Origin: an uncultured bacterium
GTDB lineage: Bacteria; Cyanobacteriota; Vampirovibrionia; Gastranaerophilales; Gastranaerophilaceae
Direction of reading: 5' to 3'
Assembly (NCBI GenBank): GCA_950022695.1
Contig: CATLLN010000004.1
Location: 1-64,000, forward strand
Length of the DNA stretch: 64,000 nt
Shown here: positions 31,255-41,991 of the stretch, in pieces
Numbering within the stretch: the stretch's first letter is position 1
How the letters are laid out: each line of letters begins with the position of its first letter
The notes under the pieces: generated by a model
What the model was told of the DNA's origin: nothing
The model's database searches: none
What the model saw: the letters and a program-made list of their open reading frames with translations, nothing else
Translations under genes and position numbers: made by a program

Positions 31255-32832
31255 ATGAATGATATAAAAGTTTTAGATTGTACTTTAAGAGATGGCGGAT
31301 ACGTTAATAAATGGGATTTCGGGTTTAAATGTATCGTGAAAATCTTGAAAAATCTTAACAACGCAAAAATAGATTATGCGGAAATAGGATTTTTGAAAGA
31401 TTGTGAATACGATAAAGAAAAATCTGTTTTTAACGAAATAAAAGAGATTGAAAATATTCTGCCAGAAGAAAGTCTTTATTCTAAAACTGTAGCTATGATT
31501 GTTTTCGGGCAATTTAGCAAGTCAAAACTTGTTCCTAAAACACCTGATATAAAACTTGATTCAATTCGTGTAACTTTTAAAAAACATGAAATTAAAGATG
31601 TGTTTTCTTATTTCAAAAAAATTAAAGACTGCGGATATGAGGTTTTTGTAAATCCTACAAACATTGAAACTTATTCTGACAGTGAATTATTAGATTTAAT
31701 TGAAAAAGTAAATAAATTAAAACCTTACGGGTTTTCTATTGTTGATACAAACGGGGTTTTGAAAGAAAGAAATCTGCAAAGGTTGTATTATCTTATTGAT
31801 AATAATTTGGATGAAGATATTGCGCTTTGTTTCCACTCGCATAATAATCTTCAGCTTTCATTTTCTAACGCTCAGTGTCTTATGAAGGTTAACCGTAATC
31901 GCCAATTGATTATTGATTCAACAATATTTGGCATGGGCAGAGGGGCAGGAAATCTTTGTACAGAGCTTTTAACCGAATATATCAACGATAATTATGATGG
32001 TAATTATGATATTATTCCTATTTTAAAAATTATTGATGAACAGATTAACCCTATATTTGCAAACACTCCGTGGGGCTATTCAGTGCCTTACTATCTTGCG
32101 GCAAAAAATCACTGCCATCCGAATTATGCAAAATATTTGGTTGAAAAACAAACTGTTCCGGTTGAAGTGATAAATAATTTGTTAAAACTTGTTCCGAATA
32201 ATAAAAAATCACTCTATGATACAAATTTAATCCGTCAGATTTATCTGGATAATTTTTCTCATAAAATTGATGATACTGACACAGTAAAATATTTGAAAGA
32301 AACTCTTGAAGGTAAAGATTTGCTTGTTATTGCGCCGGGTAAAACTTTGATGCAGGAGCAGGAAAAAATTGATAATTATATCAAAAGTGAGAATCCGTTT
32401 ATAATTTCTTTAAATTTTGATCCGGAAAATTATTCGCAAGATTTAGTATTTATTACTAATTTAAAAAGGTTTTCATCAATAGAAAACAATGATAAACCGC
32501 TTGTTGTAACTTCAAACATTGAATCTATTCCGCAAAATGCAAAATTGCTTAACTATTCATCATATTTGAATAATTCACGTATGTTTGATAACACTGCTTT
32601 AATGCTATTAAAACTTTTGGGTAAAATTGGTGTAAAAAAAGTTACTTTTGCAGGTCTTGACGGATTTAATACTAAAACAACCGAAAATTATATCAGCAAT
32701 GAATTCGTAAATAACGGCAAAGAAGGCGAAGAATTTGATGAAAGAAATCAAATTATGAGCGAAGAATTGCAAAAATTTGCAAAGAAAATTGATATAAAAT
32801 TCCTGACAAAATCGCAGTATACAATAAATTAA
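31255..32832 (+). CDS. DRE-TIM (HMGL-like) aldolase fused to a C-terminal DUF115-like domain
   Basis: DIKVLDCTLRDGGYVNKWDFG, CFHSHNNLQLSFSNA; C-term DLLVIAPGKTL. Confidence 0.8.
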   Translation: MNDIKVLDCTLRDGGYVNKWDFGFKCIVKILKNLNNAKIDYAEIGFLKDCEYDKEKSVFNEIKEIENILPEESLYSKTVAMIVFGQFSKSKLVPKTPDIKLDSIRVTFKKHEIKDVFSYFKKIKDCGYEVFVNPTNIETYSDSELLDLIEKVNKLKPYGFSIVDTNGVLKERNLQRLYYLIDNNLDEDIALCFHSHNNLQLSFSNAQCLMKVNRNRQLIIDSTIFGMGRGAGNLCTELLTEYINDNYDGNYDIIPILKIIDEQINPIFANTPWGYSVPYYLAAKNHCHPNYAKYLVEKQTVPVEVINNLLKLVPNNKKSLYDTNLIRQIYLDNFSHKIDDTDTVKYLKETLEGKDLLVIAPGKTLMQEQEKIDNYIKSENPFIISLNFDPENYSQDLVFITNLKRFSSIENNDKPLVVTSNIESIPQNAKLLNYSSYLNNSRMFDNTALMLLKLLGKIGVKKVTFAGLDGFNTKTTENYISNEFVNNGKEGEEFDERNQIMSEELQKFAKKIDIKFLTKSQYTIN

Positions 32833-33389
32833 CTGATTTTTGATGAAACTTCATTTTTCATCGCATCATAAATTTTGTATGTCATGTAGCAGTCTTGTTC
32901 TGCCCTGTGATGACCCGAGGAATCAATCTTGTAATAATCTGCAACAAGGTTTAATTTGTGGTGCTTAAGATCGCAAATTTTTCGTGACATTGCGCAGGTA
33001 TCAATGTAATCATTTGAAAATTCTTTATTGAAGTATTTTTGATAATTATCATAAATAAAATTAATATCGAAATTAACATTATGACCAATTACGACATCTT
33101 GTCCGATGAATTCAATATATTTATCAAGAACATTATCTATTGGCTGTGCTGTTTCAACCATTTTATTTGTAATGCCTGTTAAATTAGAGATAAAATAATT
33201 TATTTTGCCTTGAGGTTTAACAAGAGTTGTGAATTTTTCATTTATTTTATTTTTCCGAATTTTTATTGCCGAAAGTTCTATAATTTCGTTTTTTAAACTT
33301 GAAAGACCTGTTGTTTCAATATCTATAACTGTATAATCATCAGGAAGCGTATTAATATGATTCCCTTTTTTACGAATTTGTGTAGTCAT
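32829..33389 (-). CDS. DnaQ-like 3'-5' exonuclease
   Basis: YTVIDIETTGLSSLKNEIIELSAIKI, VIGHNVNFDINFI, HHRAEQDCYMTYKI. Confidence 0.9.
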   Translation of the reverse strand: MTTQIRKKGNHINTLPDDYTVIDIETTGLSSLKNEIIELSAIKIRKNKINEKFTTLVKPQGKINYFISNLTGITNKMVETAQPIDNVLDKYIEFIGQDVVIGHNVNFDINFIYDNYQKYFNKEFSNDYIDTCAMSRKICDLKHHKLNLVADYYKIDSSGHHRAEQDCYMTYKIYDAMKNEVSSKIS

Positions 33390-33453
33390 AATAAATTTTT
33401 AGCATAAAATAATAATAGTAGCAAAAAATATTTTCACAGGGTTTATATTAAAT

Positions 33454-33951
33454 ATGGAAGTTTCATTTACAGGTATTCATAATTTATATATAGGAAAGAA
33501 AACATATTCAAAATTCGGTTCATATGTTGACAGCACCGGAATTATTAAGCGTGGAAACAAAGATTACACTGACGTTTTAATTAAGTGTGATTTATCTGAT
33601 GATGCGCAGGGTAATCATTTGAGCGAATTTCATGAAACACTGTCAAAATGCAGACCGTGTTATCAGGTTAATTGTATTAATCGTGAAAAGTCTAATCAGT
33701 TTAAGCTTTTTATGAAATATTTTGGAGTAAAAGATGATGTAGTTTCTGTTTTGAATTCGAGTTTCAAAATTAATGATTATGATATTATGCTTGATGAACG
33801 TGAGATTTTACCGTTGTTTTCTTTTATGGCAAAAATAACAAGACAAATTGCGCTTGCAAAAGGCCCTTCAGATGCTCAAAAACAATATGCAAAATTTGTT
33901 AATCATGGTATTCATAACGAAGCAATGAATTATATTGAAAACATTATGTAA
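33454..33951 (+). CDS. Hypothetical protein with N-terminal SFTG motif
   Basis: 165 aa MEVSFTGIHNLYIGKKTY... Confidence 0.65.
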   Translation: MEVSFTGIHNLYIGKKTYSKFGSYVDSTGIIKRGNKDYTDVLIKCDLSDDAQGNHLSEFHETLSKCRPCYQVNCINREKSNQFKLFMKYFGVKDDVVSVLNSSFKINDYDIMLDEREILPLFSFMAKITRQIALAKGPSDAQKQYAKFVNHGIHNEAMNYIENIM

Positions 33952-34027
33952 TATTTATTATAATAACCTTGAAGCAGGAATTTCATAATATATAATTATT
34001 TGGTAGAGGATTTAAGAGAATTAAGTT

Positions 34028-35842
34028 ATGGAAAATTATCCTGTTGATATTGTATATTTGTGGTGTGATTCATCTGATGATGTATGGCGCACTAAGAAAA
34101 ATGCTGAGTTACGCAAACTTGGCAAAGCTACAGATAATGATTCCACGGGAGACTGCAGGTTTATTGATAATGATGAACTAAAATATTCTCTGCGTTCTTT
34201 GGAAAAATATGCACCATGGATAAATAATATTTTTATAGTAACAGATAGTCAAGTGCCTAAGTGGCTTGATACAACAAATCCTAAAATTAAAATTATTGAC
34301 CACAAAGAGATTTTACCTGAAAGTGTTTTACCGTTATTTAATTCTATAGCAATAGAGACAGCTTTACACAGAATTCCTGGTTTATCCGAACACTTTTTGT
34401 ATGCAAATGATGATATGTTTTTCGGAAAATCTGTTGATAAATCATTCTTTTTTAATCAAGAAGGTTTGCCAATTTTTAGGTTTTCAAAAAGAAGAATTAT
34501 AAATAAAACTTACAGGCATGTATACGGACACACTATTTTGGAAATGTATAAGCTGATTAAAGAAAAATTCGGAAAATCTTTTTCGTATTTTCCACACCAT
34601 AATATTGATGCGTATCGAAAATCTGATATAGAAAAATGTTATAAAGATTTTGAATCTGAATTTGAAAGAACAGCAAAACAAAAGTTTCGTGAAAAGCATT
34701 GTATTCAGCGTTCAATTTTTGGATATTATTCTGTTGCCTGCGGTTGTGCATCACCAAAAATTGTTAACAACTTCGCTGCTAATATTTCTGATTTAATACA
34801 TAAAAAATCTCAAGATTCTATGATGTTTGTCTTGAAAAAGAATAAATTATCCCAAATAAGAAAAAATAAACCATATTTATTTTGTTTAAATGATAGTTCA
34901 AAAACCAATAATGAGGATAGAACCGCAATGAAAGAATTTTTAGAAAAAGAGTTTCCGCAGCAATCGAAATTTGAAATAAATCAAGGAAAAGATGTTCAAA
35001 TTGATGTTTGTTATCATAAAGAGTTTGATATTGTGCAAAGCGATGCGGCACATCCGGTTCATGTAGGTGCGGAATTATCAGAGGTTGAATTAGGAATTGA
35101 TAAAGATAATACAGGTGATAATATTTCTGATAAAAATCCTTATTATTGTGAACTAACTGCACTTTATCATTTGTGGAAAAACTCTAATGCCTCTTTTAAA
35201 GGCTTAATGCATTATAGAAGACTTTTAGATTTAAACAGCGGAAATATTCGCTGGTATAATAAGTTTCCGTCAAATATTGTTGATGTTTTAGGCTTAAATA
35301 AACAAAAAGTTAATGTGCTTATGCAAAATTACGATATTATTTTACCTATGAAACGCGTAATTCAACAAGCTCCGAGTGCTTATGAATACTACAGAAAAAG
35401 GCATTATATTTCTGATATGGATAGAACTCTTGAAATTATAAAAGAAAAATCTCCACAGATTTATGATACTGCGGTAGATGTTTTGAAAAATTCTAATGAA
35501 CTTTATTTATATAACATCTTTATTTCATCAAAAGAATTTTTAGATAATTATGCAGAATGGCTTTTTGATATTTTGGGAACTTTGGAAACTGAAATTCAAC
35601 CGGAAGTCCTTAATCGTGATACTTTCCAGCAAAGAGTTTACGGATTCTTGTCAGAGAGATTATTTACTGTTTATGTTGAATATTGCAAAAAACAAGGCTT
35701 TAAATATCTTGAAGTCCCGACTGTCTATTGTGAAACAAGATTGAAACGTTATAATGTGTTTATGTTCAGAACACAGATTTACAAAGTATTAACAAAATTC
35801 GGTATCAGAAGACCGCATTGGAAGGAGCAATATGGAGTATAA
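34028..35842 (+). CDS. Stealth-family phosphotransferase fused to DUF4422 glycosyltransferase
   Basis: [27 protein letters not shown]-term [29 protein letters not shown]. Confidence 0.85.
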   Translation: MENYPVDIVYLWCDSSDDVWRTKKNAELRKLGKATDNDSTGDCRFIDNDELKYSLRSLEKYAPWINNIFIVTDSQVPKWLDTTNPKIKIIDHKEILPESVLPLFNSIAIETALHRIPGLSEHFLYANDDMFFGKSVDKSFFFNQEGLPIFRFSKRRIINKTYRHVYGHTILEMYKLIKEKFGKSFSYFPHHNIDAYRKSDIEKCYKDFESEFERTAKQKFREKHCIQRSIFGYYSVACGCASPKIVNNFAANISDLIHKKSQDSMMFVLKKNKLSQIRKNKPYLFCLNDSSKTNNEDRTAMKEFLEKEFPQQSKFEINQGKDVQIDVCYHKEFDIVQSDAAHPVHVGAELSEVELGIDKDNTGDNISDKNPYYCELTALYHLWKNSNASFKGLMHYRRLLDLNSGNIRWYNKFPSNIVDVLGLNKQKVNVLMQNYDIILPMKRVIQQAPSAYEYYRKRHYISDMDRTLEIIKEKSPQIYDTAVDVLKNSNELYLYNIFISSKEFLDNYAEWLFDILGTLETEIQPEVLNRDTFQQRVYGFLSERLFTVYVEYCKKQGFKYLEVPTVYCETRLKRYNVFMFRTQIYKVLTKFGIRRPHWKEQYGV

Positions 35843-36950
35843 TAATGTTAACCTTGTGGTCGGTGCAGGATTTTCAGGTGCAGTAATTGCAAACTTAATT
35901 GCCGATAAGCTTGGGGAAGAAGTTCTGGTTATTGATAAAAAAGACCATATTGCAGGGAATTGTTATGATTTTCGTGACGAAAACGGGATTATGATTCATA
36001 AGTATGGTTCGCATATTTTTCATACCAATAACGAAAAAGTTTGGAAATATTTAAAACAATTTACCGATTTTAATACTTATATGCACAAAGTTATCGGAGT
36101 TTTAGACGGTATTGAAACACACATTCCGTTTAATTTTAATACTTTATATGATGTTTTCCCGAAGAGTTTTGCAGCACGTTTGGAACAAAAACTACTTGAT
36201 GTATTTGAAATTAATACAAAAGTTCCTATTTTAGAGTTTCAAAAACAAGATGATGACGATTTAAAATTTTTAGCAAATTATGTTTATGAAAAAATCTTTT
36301 TACACTATACAACCAAGCAGTGGGGGGGTGCGCCGGAAGAAGTTGATGGCGCTGTAACTGCTCGTGTTCCTGTGTATTTGAGTAAAGATAACAGATATTT
36401 CCAAGATAAATATCAGGGTATTCCATTGGATGGGTACACTAAAGTTGTTGAAAAAATGCTTGATAATAAAAACATTAAAATTAAAACAGGTGTTGATTTC
36501 AGCGAATATCGCGGGAAAAGTTTCAAGAGGATTTTTTATACCGGTTCAATTGATGAATTTTTTGATTATAAATTCGGTCAGCTACCGTATCGCAGTGTAA
36601 ATTTTAAATTCGAAATTTATGATAAAGAATATTACCAGTCAAATGCTTGTGTAAATTATACTTGCAACTATGATTTTACAAGGATTCATGAGTATAAATA
36701 TTATCTTGATGACAAATCAGAAAAAACAGTAATTGCAAAAGAATATTCAGAGTTTTTTGAACCTGGCAAAAACGAAAGATATTATCCGATTCCGAAAGAA
36801 GAAAATAACGAACTTTATCAAAAATATTTGTCAGAAGCTGAAAAACTTGAAAATGTTTATTTCTTAGGACGTTTGGGTGATTACAAATATTATGATATGG
36901 ATAAGGCAATATTACGTGCATTGGAAGTTTTTGAGGAGATTGAAAAATGA
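35832..36950 (+). CDS. glf: UDP-galactopyranose mutase
   Basis: [39 protein letters not shown]. Confidence 0.95.
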   Translation: MEYNNVNLVVGAGFSGAVIANLIADKLGEEVLVIDKKDHIAGNCYDFRDENGIMIHKYGSHIFHTNNEKVWKYLKQFTDFNTYMHKVIGVLDGIETHIPFNFNTLYDVFPKSFAARLEQKLLDVFEINTKVPILEFQKQDDDDLKFLANYVYEKIFLHYTTKQWGGAPEEVDGAVTARVPVYLSKDNRYFQDKYQGIPLDGYTKVVEKMLDNKNIKIKTGVDFSEYRGKSFKRIFYTGSIDEFFDYKFGQLPYRSVNFKFEIYDKEYYQSNACVNYTCNYDFTRIHEYKYYLDDKSEKTVIAKEYSEFFEPGKNERYYPIPKEENNELYQKYLSEAEKLENVYFLGRLGDYKYYDMDKAILRALEVFEEIEK

Positions 36951-37939
36951 TTTTAGTAACTGGCGGTGCCGGATATATTGGCAGTCATAATGTCATAACT
37001 CTTATGGAATCAGGATATGATGTTGTAATATTTGACAACTTGGAGCTTGGTCATATTGAAACGGTTGAAGCATTGCGTAAGATTGATGCAAAAGGAAAAG
37101 TTGTTGATTTTATAAAAGGTGATTTACAAAATTACAATGAAATTTGTGACGTTTTTAAGAAACATAAAATTGATTCGGTTATACATTTTGCAGCGTATTC
37201 TCAAGTGGCAGAGTCTGTAAAAAATCCGCAAAAATATTATTTTAATAATGTTTTTGGAACTTTAAATCTTCTGAAAGCAATGCTTAGTTTTGATGTTAAA
37301 AAAATTGTCTTTTCATCTACAGCTGCAACATATGGTGAGCCGGATTATGTTCCGATTGATGAAAATCATCCGCAAGTTCCGATAAATACATATGGCAAAA
37401 CAAAATTAATGATAGAAAATATTATGGATGATTATGATAAAGCTTACGGCTTAAAAAGTGTTCGTTTAAGATATTTCAATGTCGCAGGTGTTGATAGTAA
37501 AATTCGTGTTGGTGAATGGCATGAACCTGAAACACATTTGATTCCTAATATTTTAAAATCAACTTTTAGCGGAGGGAAAACGTTTCAAATGTTCGGAACT
37601 GATTATCCGACAAAAGACGGAACGTGTGTCAGAGATTATATTAATATAGAAGACCTTGCAAATGCACATGTTCTTGCGCTAAAATATTTAGAAAACGGTG
37701 GTGTTACAAGCTTTTTTAATCTTGGCACAAACGAAGGTAACAGTGTAAAAGAAGTATTTACAACTTGTGAAAAGATTACTGGAAAACAAATTCCTGTTGA
37801 TATAAAAGGAAGACGCGAAGGTGATCCGGCAATTCTAATAGCAGATAATAAAAAAGCTAAAGAAGTTTTAGGCTGGAATCCTGAAAAGTCACTGGAAGAA
37901 AGTATTTTATCAGCTTATAATTGGGAAAAAACATTATAA
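36947..37939 (+). CDS. galE: UDP-glucose 4-epimerase
   Basis: [38 protein letters not shown]. Confidence 0.95.
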   Translation: MILVTGGAGYIGSHNVITLMESGYDVVIFDNLELGHIETVEALRKIDAKGKVVDFIKGDLQNYNEICDVFKKHKIDSVIHFAAYSQVAESVKNPQKYYFNNVFGTLNLLKAMLSFDVKKIVFSSTAATYGEPDYVPIDENHPQVPINTYGKTKLMIENIMDDYDKAYGLKSVRLRYFNVAGVDSKIRVGEWHEPETHLIPNILKSTFSGGKTFQMFGTDYPTKDGTCVRDYINIEDLANAHVLALKYLENGGVTSFFNLGTNEGNSVKEVFTTCEKITGKQIPVDIKGRREGDPAILIADNKKAKEVLGWNPEKSLEESILSAYNWEKTL

Positions 37940-37957
37940 TAAATTACAGAGGAAGTT

Positions 37958-39745
37958 ATGGAAAAATTTCAAGAATTAATAAAATTATTTGACAAAGACG
38001 GAGTAATGAAAAATTACGCTAAGGTTCTGCCATATTTTAAAAAATACTGGTTTAGAACTGCTCTGGCATTAGGGCTAGCAATTCCGATAGGTTCACTGGA
38101 TGCAGTTATTGCCCTTTCGTTAAAACCTTATATGGATATTGTTATGGTTGACAAAACCGTACAATCTCCGTGGTATATCCCGTTTTTGATTATAGCATTT
38201 ACATCAACTCAAGGGTTGTTAAATTATCTTTCTACATATATGAATGCCTGGGTTGGGGGTAAGGTTACAAATGATTTTAAAAAGACTTTGTATAACAAAT
38301 TAATGCACAAAGATTCGTCATTTTTTGATATGCGAACATCAGGTGATATTATGCGCTGGTTTAATAATGACGTTAATACTGCCTGTGGAAGTTTATTGAA
38401 TAATTTGAAAACAGGTATATCAAGAGTATTTTCATCTTTGTCTTTAATCTGCGTATTGCTTTATAACTCTTGGCAATTAGCGATTATTGCTATTGTTGTT
38501 TTAATTTGTGCAGTTGTTCCTTTAACAAAAATGCGTGCTTTGATAAAATCTATTACGGATAAATCAGAATCTGCAAGCGGTAAAATTATTACAGCATATA
38601 ACGAAGCTTTTGCCGGTAATAAAGTTGTTACAGCATATAACTTATACGAACATCAAAATAAAATTTTTGATAAAGTTTTAGATAGCGTATTCGGCTTAGG
38701 AATGAAAATTACTCAGAAAACCGGCTGGTTATCTCCTATGATGCATATTGTTGTATCTGTCGGAATCGCTGCAGTTATCGGTTTGGGAAGCTATATGATT
38801 GTTAAAGGAACAATTACAAGCGGTAATTTCGTATCATTTATTACAGCGTTGATTATGCTTTACACACCTATCAAGTTGTTAGGAAACAATGCAAAAAATA
38901 TGCAAAATGCCCTTTTGGCTTTAGAACGTGTAATAAAACAACTTGAAGCTCAACCTGCTATTAAAACAAAAGCGGATGCAAAAACTCTAACAGGTATGAG
39001 TGATTCGATTGAATTCAAAAATGTTAATTTTGAATACAGAAAAAATAAACCTGTTTTGAAAAATGTTTCATTTACTGTTAAAAAAGGTGAAACTTTTGCT
39101 CTTGTAGGTAATTCAGGAGGCGGCAAAAGTACCATAGTTAACCTGATTCCGCGATTTTATGATATTAAATCCGGCAATGTCATGATTGATGGGGTTGATG
39201 TACGCAATATTACTCTAGAATCATTAAGAGATAATATTTCTATAGTATTTCAGGATAATTTCCTATTCTCCGGAACAATCAGAGAAAATATTATGCTTGG
39301 TAATTTAAATGCTACAGAAGAAGAATTGAAGAAAGCGTTAAAAGATTCTTATCTTGAAGATTTTGTAAACAGTCTTGAAAAAGGATTGGAAACAAATATC
39401 GGTGAGCGCGGTGTTTTACTGTCCGGCGGTCAAAAACAAAGAATCGGTATTGCCCGTGCGTTTTTAAAAAATGCTCCGATATTGATTCTTGATGAAGCAA
39501 CAAGTGCTCTTGATAATGAAGCAGAAAAAATTGTTCAACAGGCAATTGAAAACCTGATGAAAGATAGAACAGTTTTTGTTATTGCGCACAGACTTACAAC
39601 AGTTCAAAATGCTGACAGAATCGCAGTTATTAAAAACGGTGAGCTTGTTGAACTCGGTAACCATAACGAACTTGTACATATTGAAAACGGCGTTTATAGA
39701 CATCTTTATGAATCACAGTTCGCAAAAGTCGGGGCTGCAGTTTAA
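37958..39745 (+). CDS. ABC transporter, fused permease/ATPase, MsbA-like
   Basis: GNSGGGKSTIVNLIPRFYD, LLSGGQKQRIGIARAFL, LILDEATSALD. Confidence 0.93.
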   Translation: MEKFQELIKLFDKDGVMKNYAKVLPYFKKYWFRTALALGLAIPIGSLDAVIALSLKPYMDIVMVDKTVQSPWYIPFLIIAFTSTQGLLNYLSTYMNAWVGGKVTNDFKKTLYNKLMHKDSSFFDMRTSGDIMRWFNNDVNTACGSLLNNLKTGISRVFSSLSLICVLLYNSWQLAIIAIVVLICAVVPLTKMRALIKSITDKSESASGKIITAYNEAFAGNKVVTAYNLYEHQNKIFDKVLDSVFGLGMKITQKTGWLSPMMHIVVSVGIAAVIGLGSYMIVKGTITSGNFVSFITALIMLYTPIKLLGNNAKNMQNALLALERVIKQLEAQPAIKTKADAKTLTGMSDSIEFKNVNFEYRKNKPVLKNVSFTVKKGETFALVGNSGGGKSTIVNLIPRFYDIKSGNVMIDGVDVRNITLESLRDNISIVFQDNFLFSGTIRENIMLGNLNATEEELKKALKDSYLEDFVNSLEKGLETNIGERGVLLSGGQKQRIGIARAFLKNAPILILDEATSALDNEAEKIVQQAIENLMKDRTVFVIAHRLTTVQNADRIAVIKNGELVELGNHNELVHIENGVYRHLYESQFAKVGAAV

Positions 39746-39842
39746 AAGGATAGCAAAAAATATTTTTACAGGTTTTATATATTGTAGAATTGACAATTAT
39801 TATTTACTGTAATAATATAATTTCAAAAGGAAAAGGAAAATA

Positions 39843-39929
39843 ATGAAAAACAACACTATGATGATGCAAATGATGATGATGCAAAGCCTAAATTCAGGCG
39901 GTCATTGTTATGCGAATCGAATGTGTTAA
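39843..39929 (+). CDS. Met-rich micropeptide MKNNTMMMQMMMMQSLNSGGHCYANRMC
   Basis: RBS aaaaggaaaaggaaaataATG, 28 codons, TAA, then a strong terminator. Confidence 0.65.
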   Translation: MKNNTMMMQMMMMQSLNSGGHCYANRMC

Positions 39930-39950
39930 GATTTCAAGATAACAAATTTA

Positions 39951-39978
39951 AGGACCGCCTTTCAGGCGGTCCTTTTTT
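39951..39978 (+). terminator. Terminator aggaccgcctttcaggcggtccttttt
   Basis: Perfect GC stem plus T-run. Confidence 0.9.
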
Positions 39979-40011
39979 AGTGAGAAATTTTAACATATAA
40001 AGGAAAAGAAA

Positions 40012-41367
40012 ATGATTCAATCAATAAATAGCAATAATACTCAATTTAATCAAAATACATTACCTTCATTTAAAGGGGCACAAAAAGAATTCACACGCAG
40101 TACAAAATATTTGGATAAATTTTTAAAATCGCAAGAAAATTTATCATCAACAAGATTTATTCAGGGAACTTTGACAAATTGGTTTCCAAAAGCTGTATTA
40201 TCAAGAAGCTTTATTGATTTTAGTGAATTTACATTTTTGGAATTTTTAGAATCAGGTATATTTTATTTTGCAGCACCGTTTTTTGGAGAACATTTATTCA
40301 GAAAAGGTTTGTTTAAAAAAGTTCAGCCTAAAAAAGTTAGAGATAATGTTGTAAAAAACCTTGCATTAGGTGTTGAGAAAATCAAAAATTCAAAGTTAGA
40401 TAAAACTTTAAAAAACAGACTTATAACAACAAAAGGTGGATTATTACTGGCATGTATCACTGTTCCGGCTTTAGAGTATGCGCTGGGTTTTGCTAAAAAT
40501 TTGTTTACCCTAAAAGTTTTTAAGGTTAGTGATTTTAATAATGTGGCAAACTTAAACAAAAATAAAACCGAGAATAATGAACAGCAGCAAAGAGTTGAGA
40601 AACATTCAAAAAGTGTTCTTTTAAAAACCGGTTTATTGTCAGCTGCCGGAGTCGGTTCAGGGCTTGTACTTGCCAGATTCGGGCATAATTCAAAAACGGC
40701 ACGCAAATTTTCTGAAATTTTACTTGAACCGGGCGAACAGATTTCAAAACTTTTGCATAAAATAGGTTGGAAATCTGCTAAGACAGATGATTTCTTAAAA
40801 GATTATCTGAAATTGGATTTTGTGAATAATAACGGCAAACTCGCGCTAAGTAAAGGACAGCTTGCTCTAACTTGTATCACGGGGCTTTTTGGCTACTCAA
40901 GTGCGGCAAAAGACAGAGGTAAACTTGATTTTTATGAGGTTTGGACGAGAGTTCCACTTGTGGTTTTATACACGATATTTGGTTCATCAATATTGGATGC
41001 CGGATTTAAGAAAATTTTGGCAAATAAAGGAAAATTCCCTGAACTTATCAAACGTGGTAAGGACGGAGTTATTGAAAATGTTCCGTCAAGAAAAGAGCTG
41101 CCAAAAATTGCTGAAAAACTTTCTAAATTGAATAACACATCAGTTGATGGTGAACTTGCAAAACTTATTAAGCAAAAAGCTGTAATAACAGGTGTTCCTT
41201 ATTTGTTCAGTTTAATTGCAATGGGCTTTACATTAAGTGCAGTGTCAAGAATCTGGACAAAATACAGATATGATCATCAGGCTAAACCACAAGAACAAAA
41301 CTCTTCACAAGATTTTGTTAACACAAATCCGGCATTTCAAGGGTTTAAACTGAGTGTTCAAAAATAA
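40012..41367 (+). CDS. Lineage-type hypothetical membrane protein with N-terminal SFKG motif
   Basis: 451 aa; hydrophobic segments; SD aaaggaaaagaaaATG. Confidence 0.75.
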   Translation: MIQSINSNNTQFNQNTLPSFKGAQKEFTRSTKYLDKFLKSQENLSSTRFIQGTLTNWFPKAVLSRSFIDFSEFTFLEFLESGIFYFAAPFFGEHLFRKGLFKKVQPKKVRDNVVKNLALGVEKIKNSKLDKTLKNRLITTKGGLLLACITVPALEYALGFAKNLFTLKVFKVSDFNNVANLNKNKTENNEQQQRVEKHSKSVLLKTGLLSAAGVGSGLVLARFGHNSKTARKFSEILLEPGEQISKLLHKIGWKSAKTDDFLKDYLKLDFVNNNGKLALSKGQLALTCITGLFGYSSAAKDRGKLDFYEVWTRVPLVVLYTIFGSSILDAGFKKILANKGKFPELIKRGKDGVIENVPSRKELPKIAEKLSKLNNTSVDGELAKLIKQKAVITGVPYLFSLIAMGFTLSAVSRIWTKYRYDHQAKPQEQNSSQDFVNTNPAFQGFKLSVQK

Positions 41368-41965
41368 ATTCAGCAAGTTTTTTGGCAATAATTTTATGAG
41401 ATTCGATTGTATAATGCAGCCCGTCAGTTTTTGACGGGTTTGTAATTTCATTAAAATCAAAATACAAACAGTTATTTTCGATAGCCTTTTTAGCAAAAAT
41501 TGGAAAAAGTTTTTGAATTTTTTCGATTGAATTTTTATCAAACATCATTGAAAACCTGCTTGTAAGAATATTTTTGGTAATTTTCACCGGAGGAATTATA
41601 ATAATTTGAGTTTCTTGGTTAACATTTCGGATTGAATCAATAAGAAGCTGTAAACCGTTTTGCAAGGTTGATTCATTTAAATCGTAGAAGAACTGAGCGT
41701 CGTTAGTTCCAACAGCAAGAATACAAATGTTTATATCCCTGCGGTTCTGTAAAAATATAGGTAAATACTCACCGCCGCTTTGTTTTAGCCCTTCAGGATT
41801 TTTGAAAAATCCGGTGCGGTTGTTCATTCCTTCTTCGATTATTTCAAAATTTGGCAGAAATTCTGCTAAGATTCCGCTCCAACGTTCGTTTTTTTGGTAT
41901 CTTCCGCAGGTTTCAGGAATAAATCCGAATGTATTTGAATCTCCGTAACACAGTATTTTTTTCAT
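41345..41965 (-). CDS. SGNH/GDSL hydrolase
   Basis: ILCYGDSNTFGF, ILAVGTNDAQ, KTDGLHYTIESH. Confidence 0.88.
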   Translation of the reverse strand: MKKILCYGDSNTFGFIPETCGRYQKNERWSGILAEFLPNFEIIEEGMNNRTGFFKNPEGLKQSGGEYLPIFLQNRRDINICILAVGTNDAQFFYDLNESTLQNGLQLLIDSIRNVNQETQIIIIPPVKITKNILTSRFSMMFDKNSIEKIQKLFPIFAKKAIENNCLYFDFNEITNPSKTDGLHYTIESHKIIAKKLAEFIFEHSV

Positions 41966-41991
41966 AAAATTATTATATAATATAAATTACT

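Noticed and set aside
39576-39812. 78 aa ORF overlapping the end of the ABC transporter
   Set aside because: Out-of-frame with the ABC transporter coding region; not supported by an RBS
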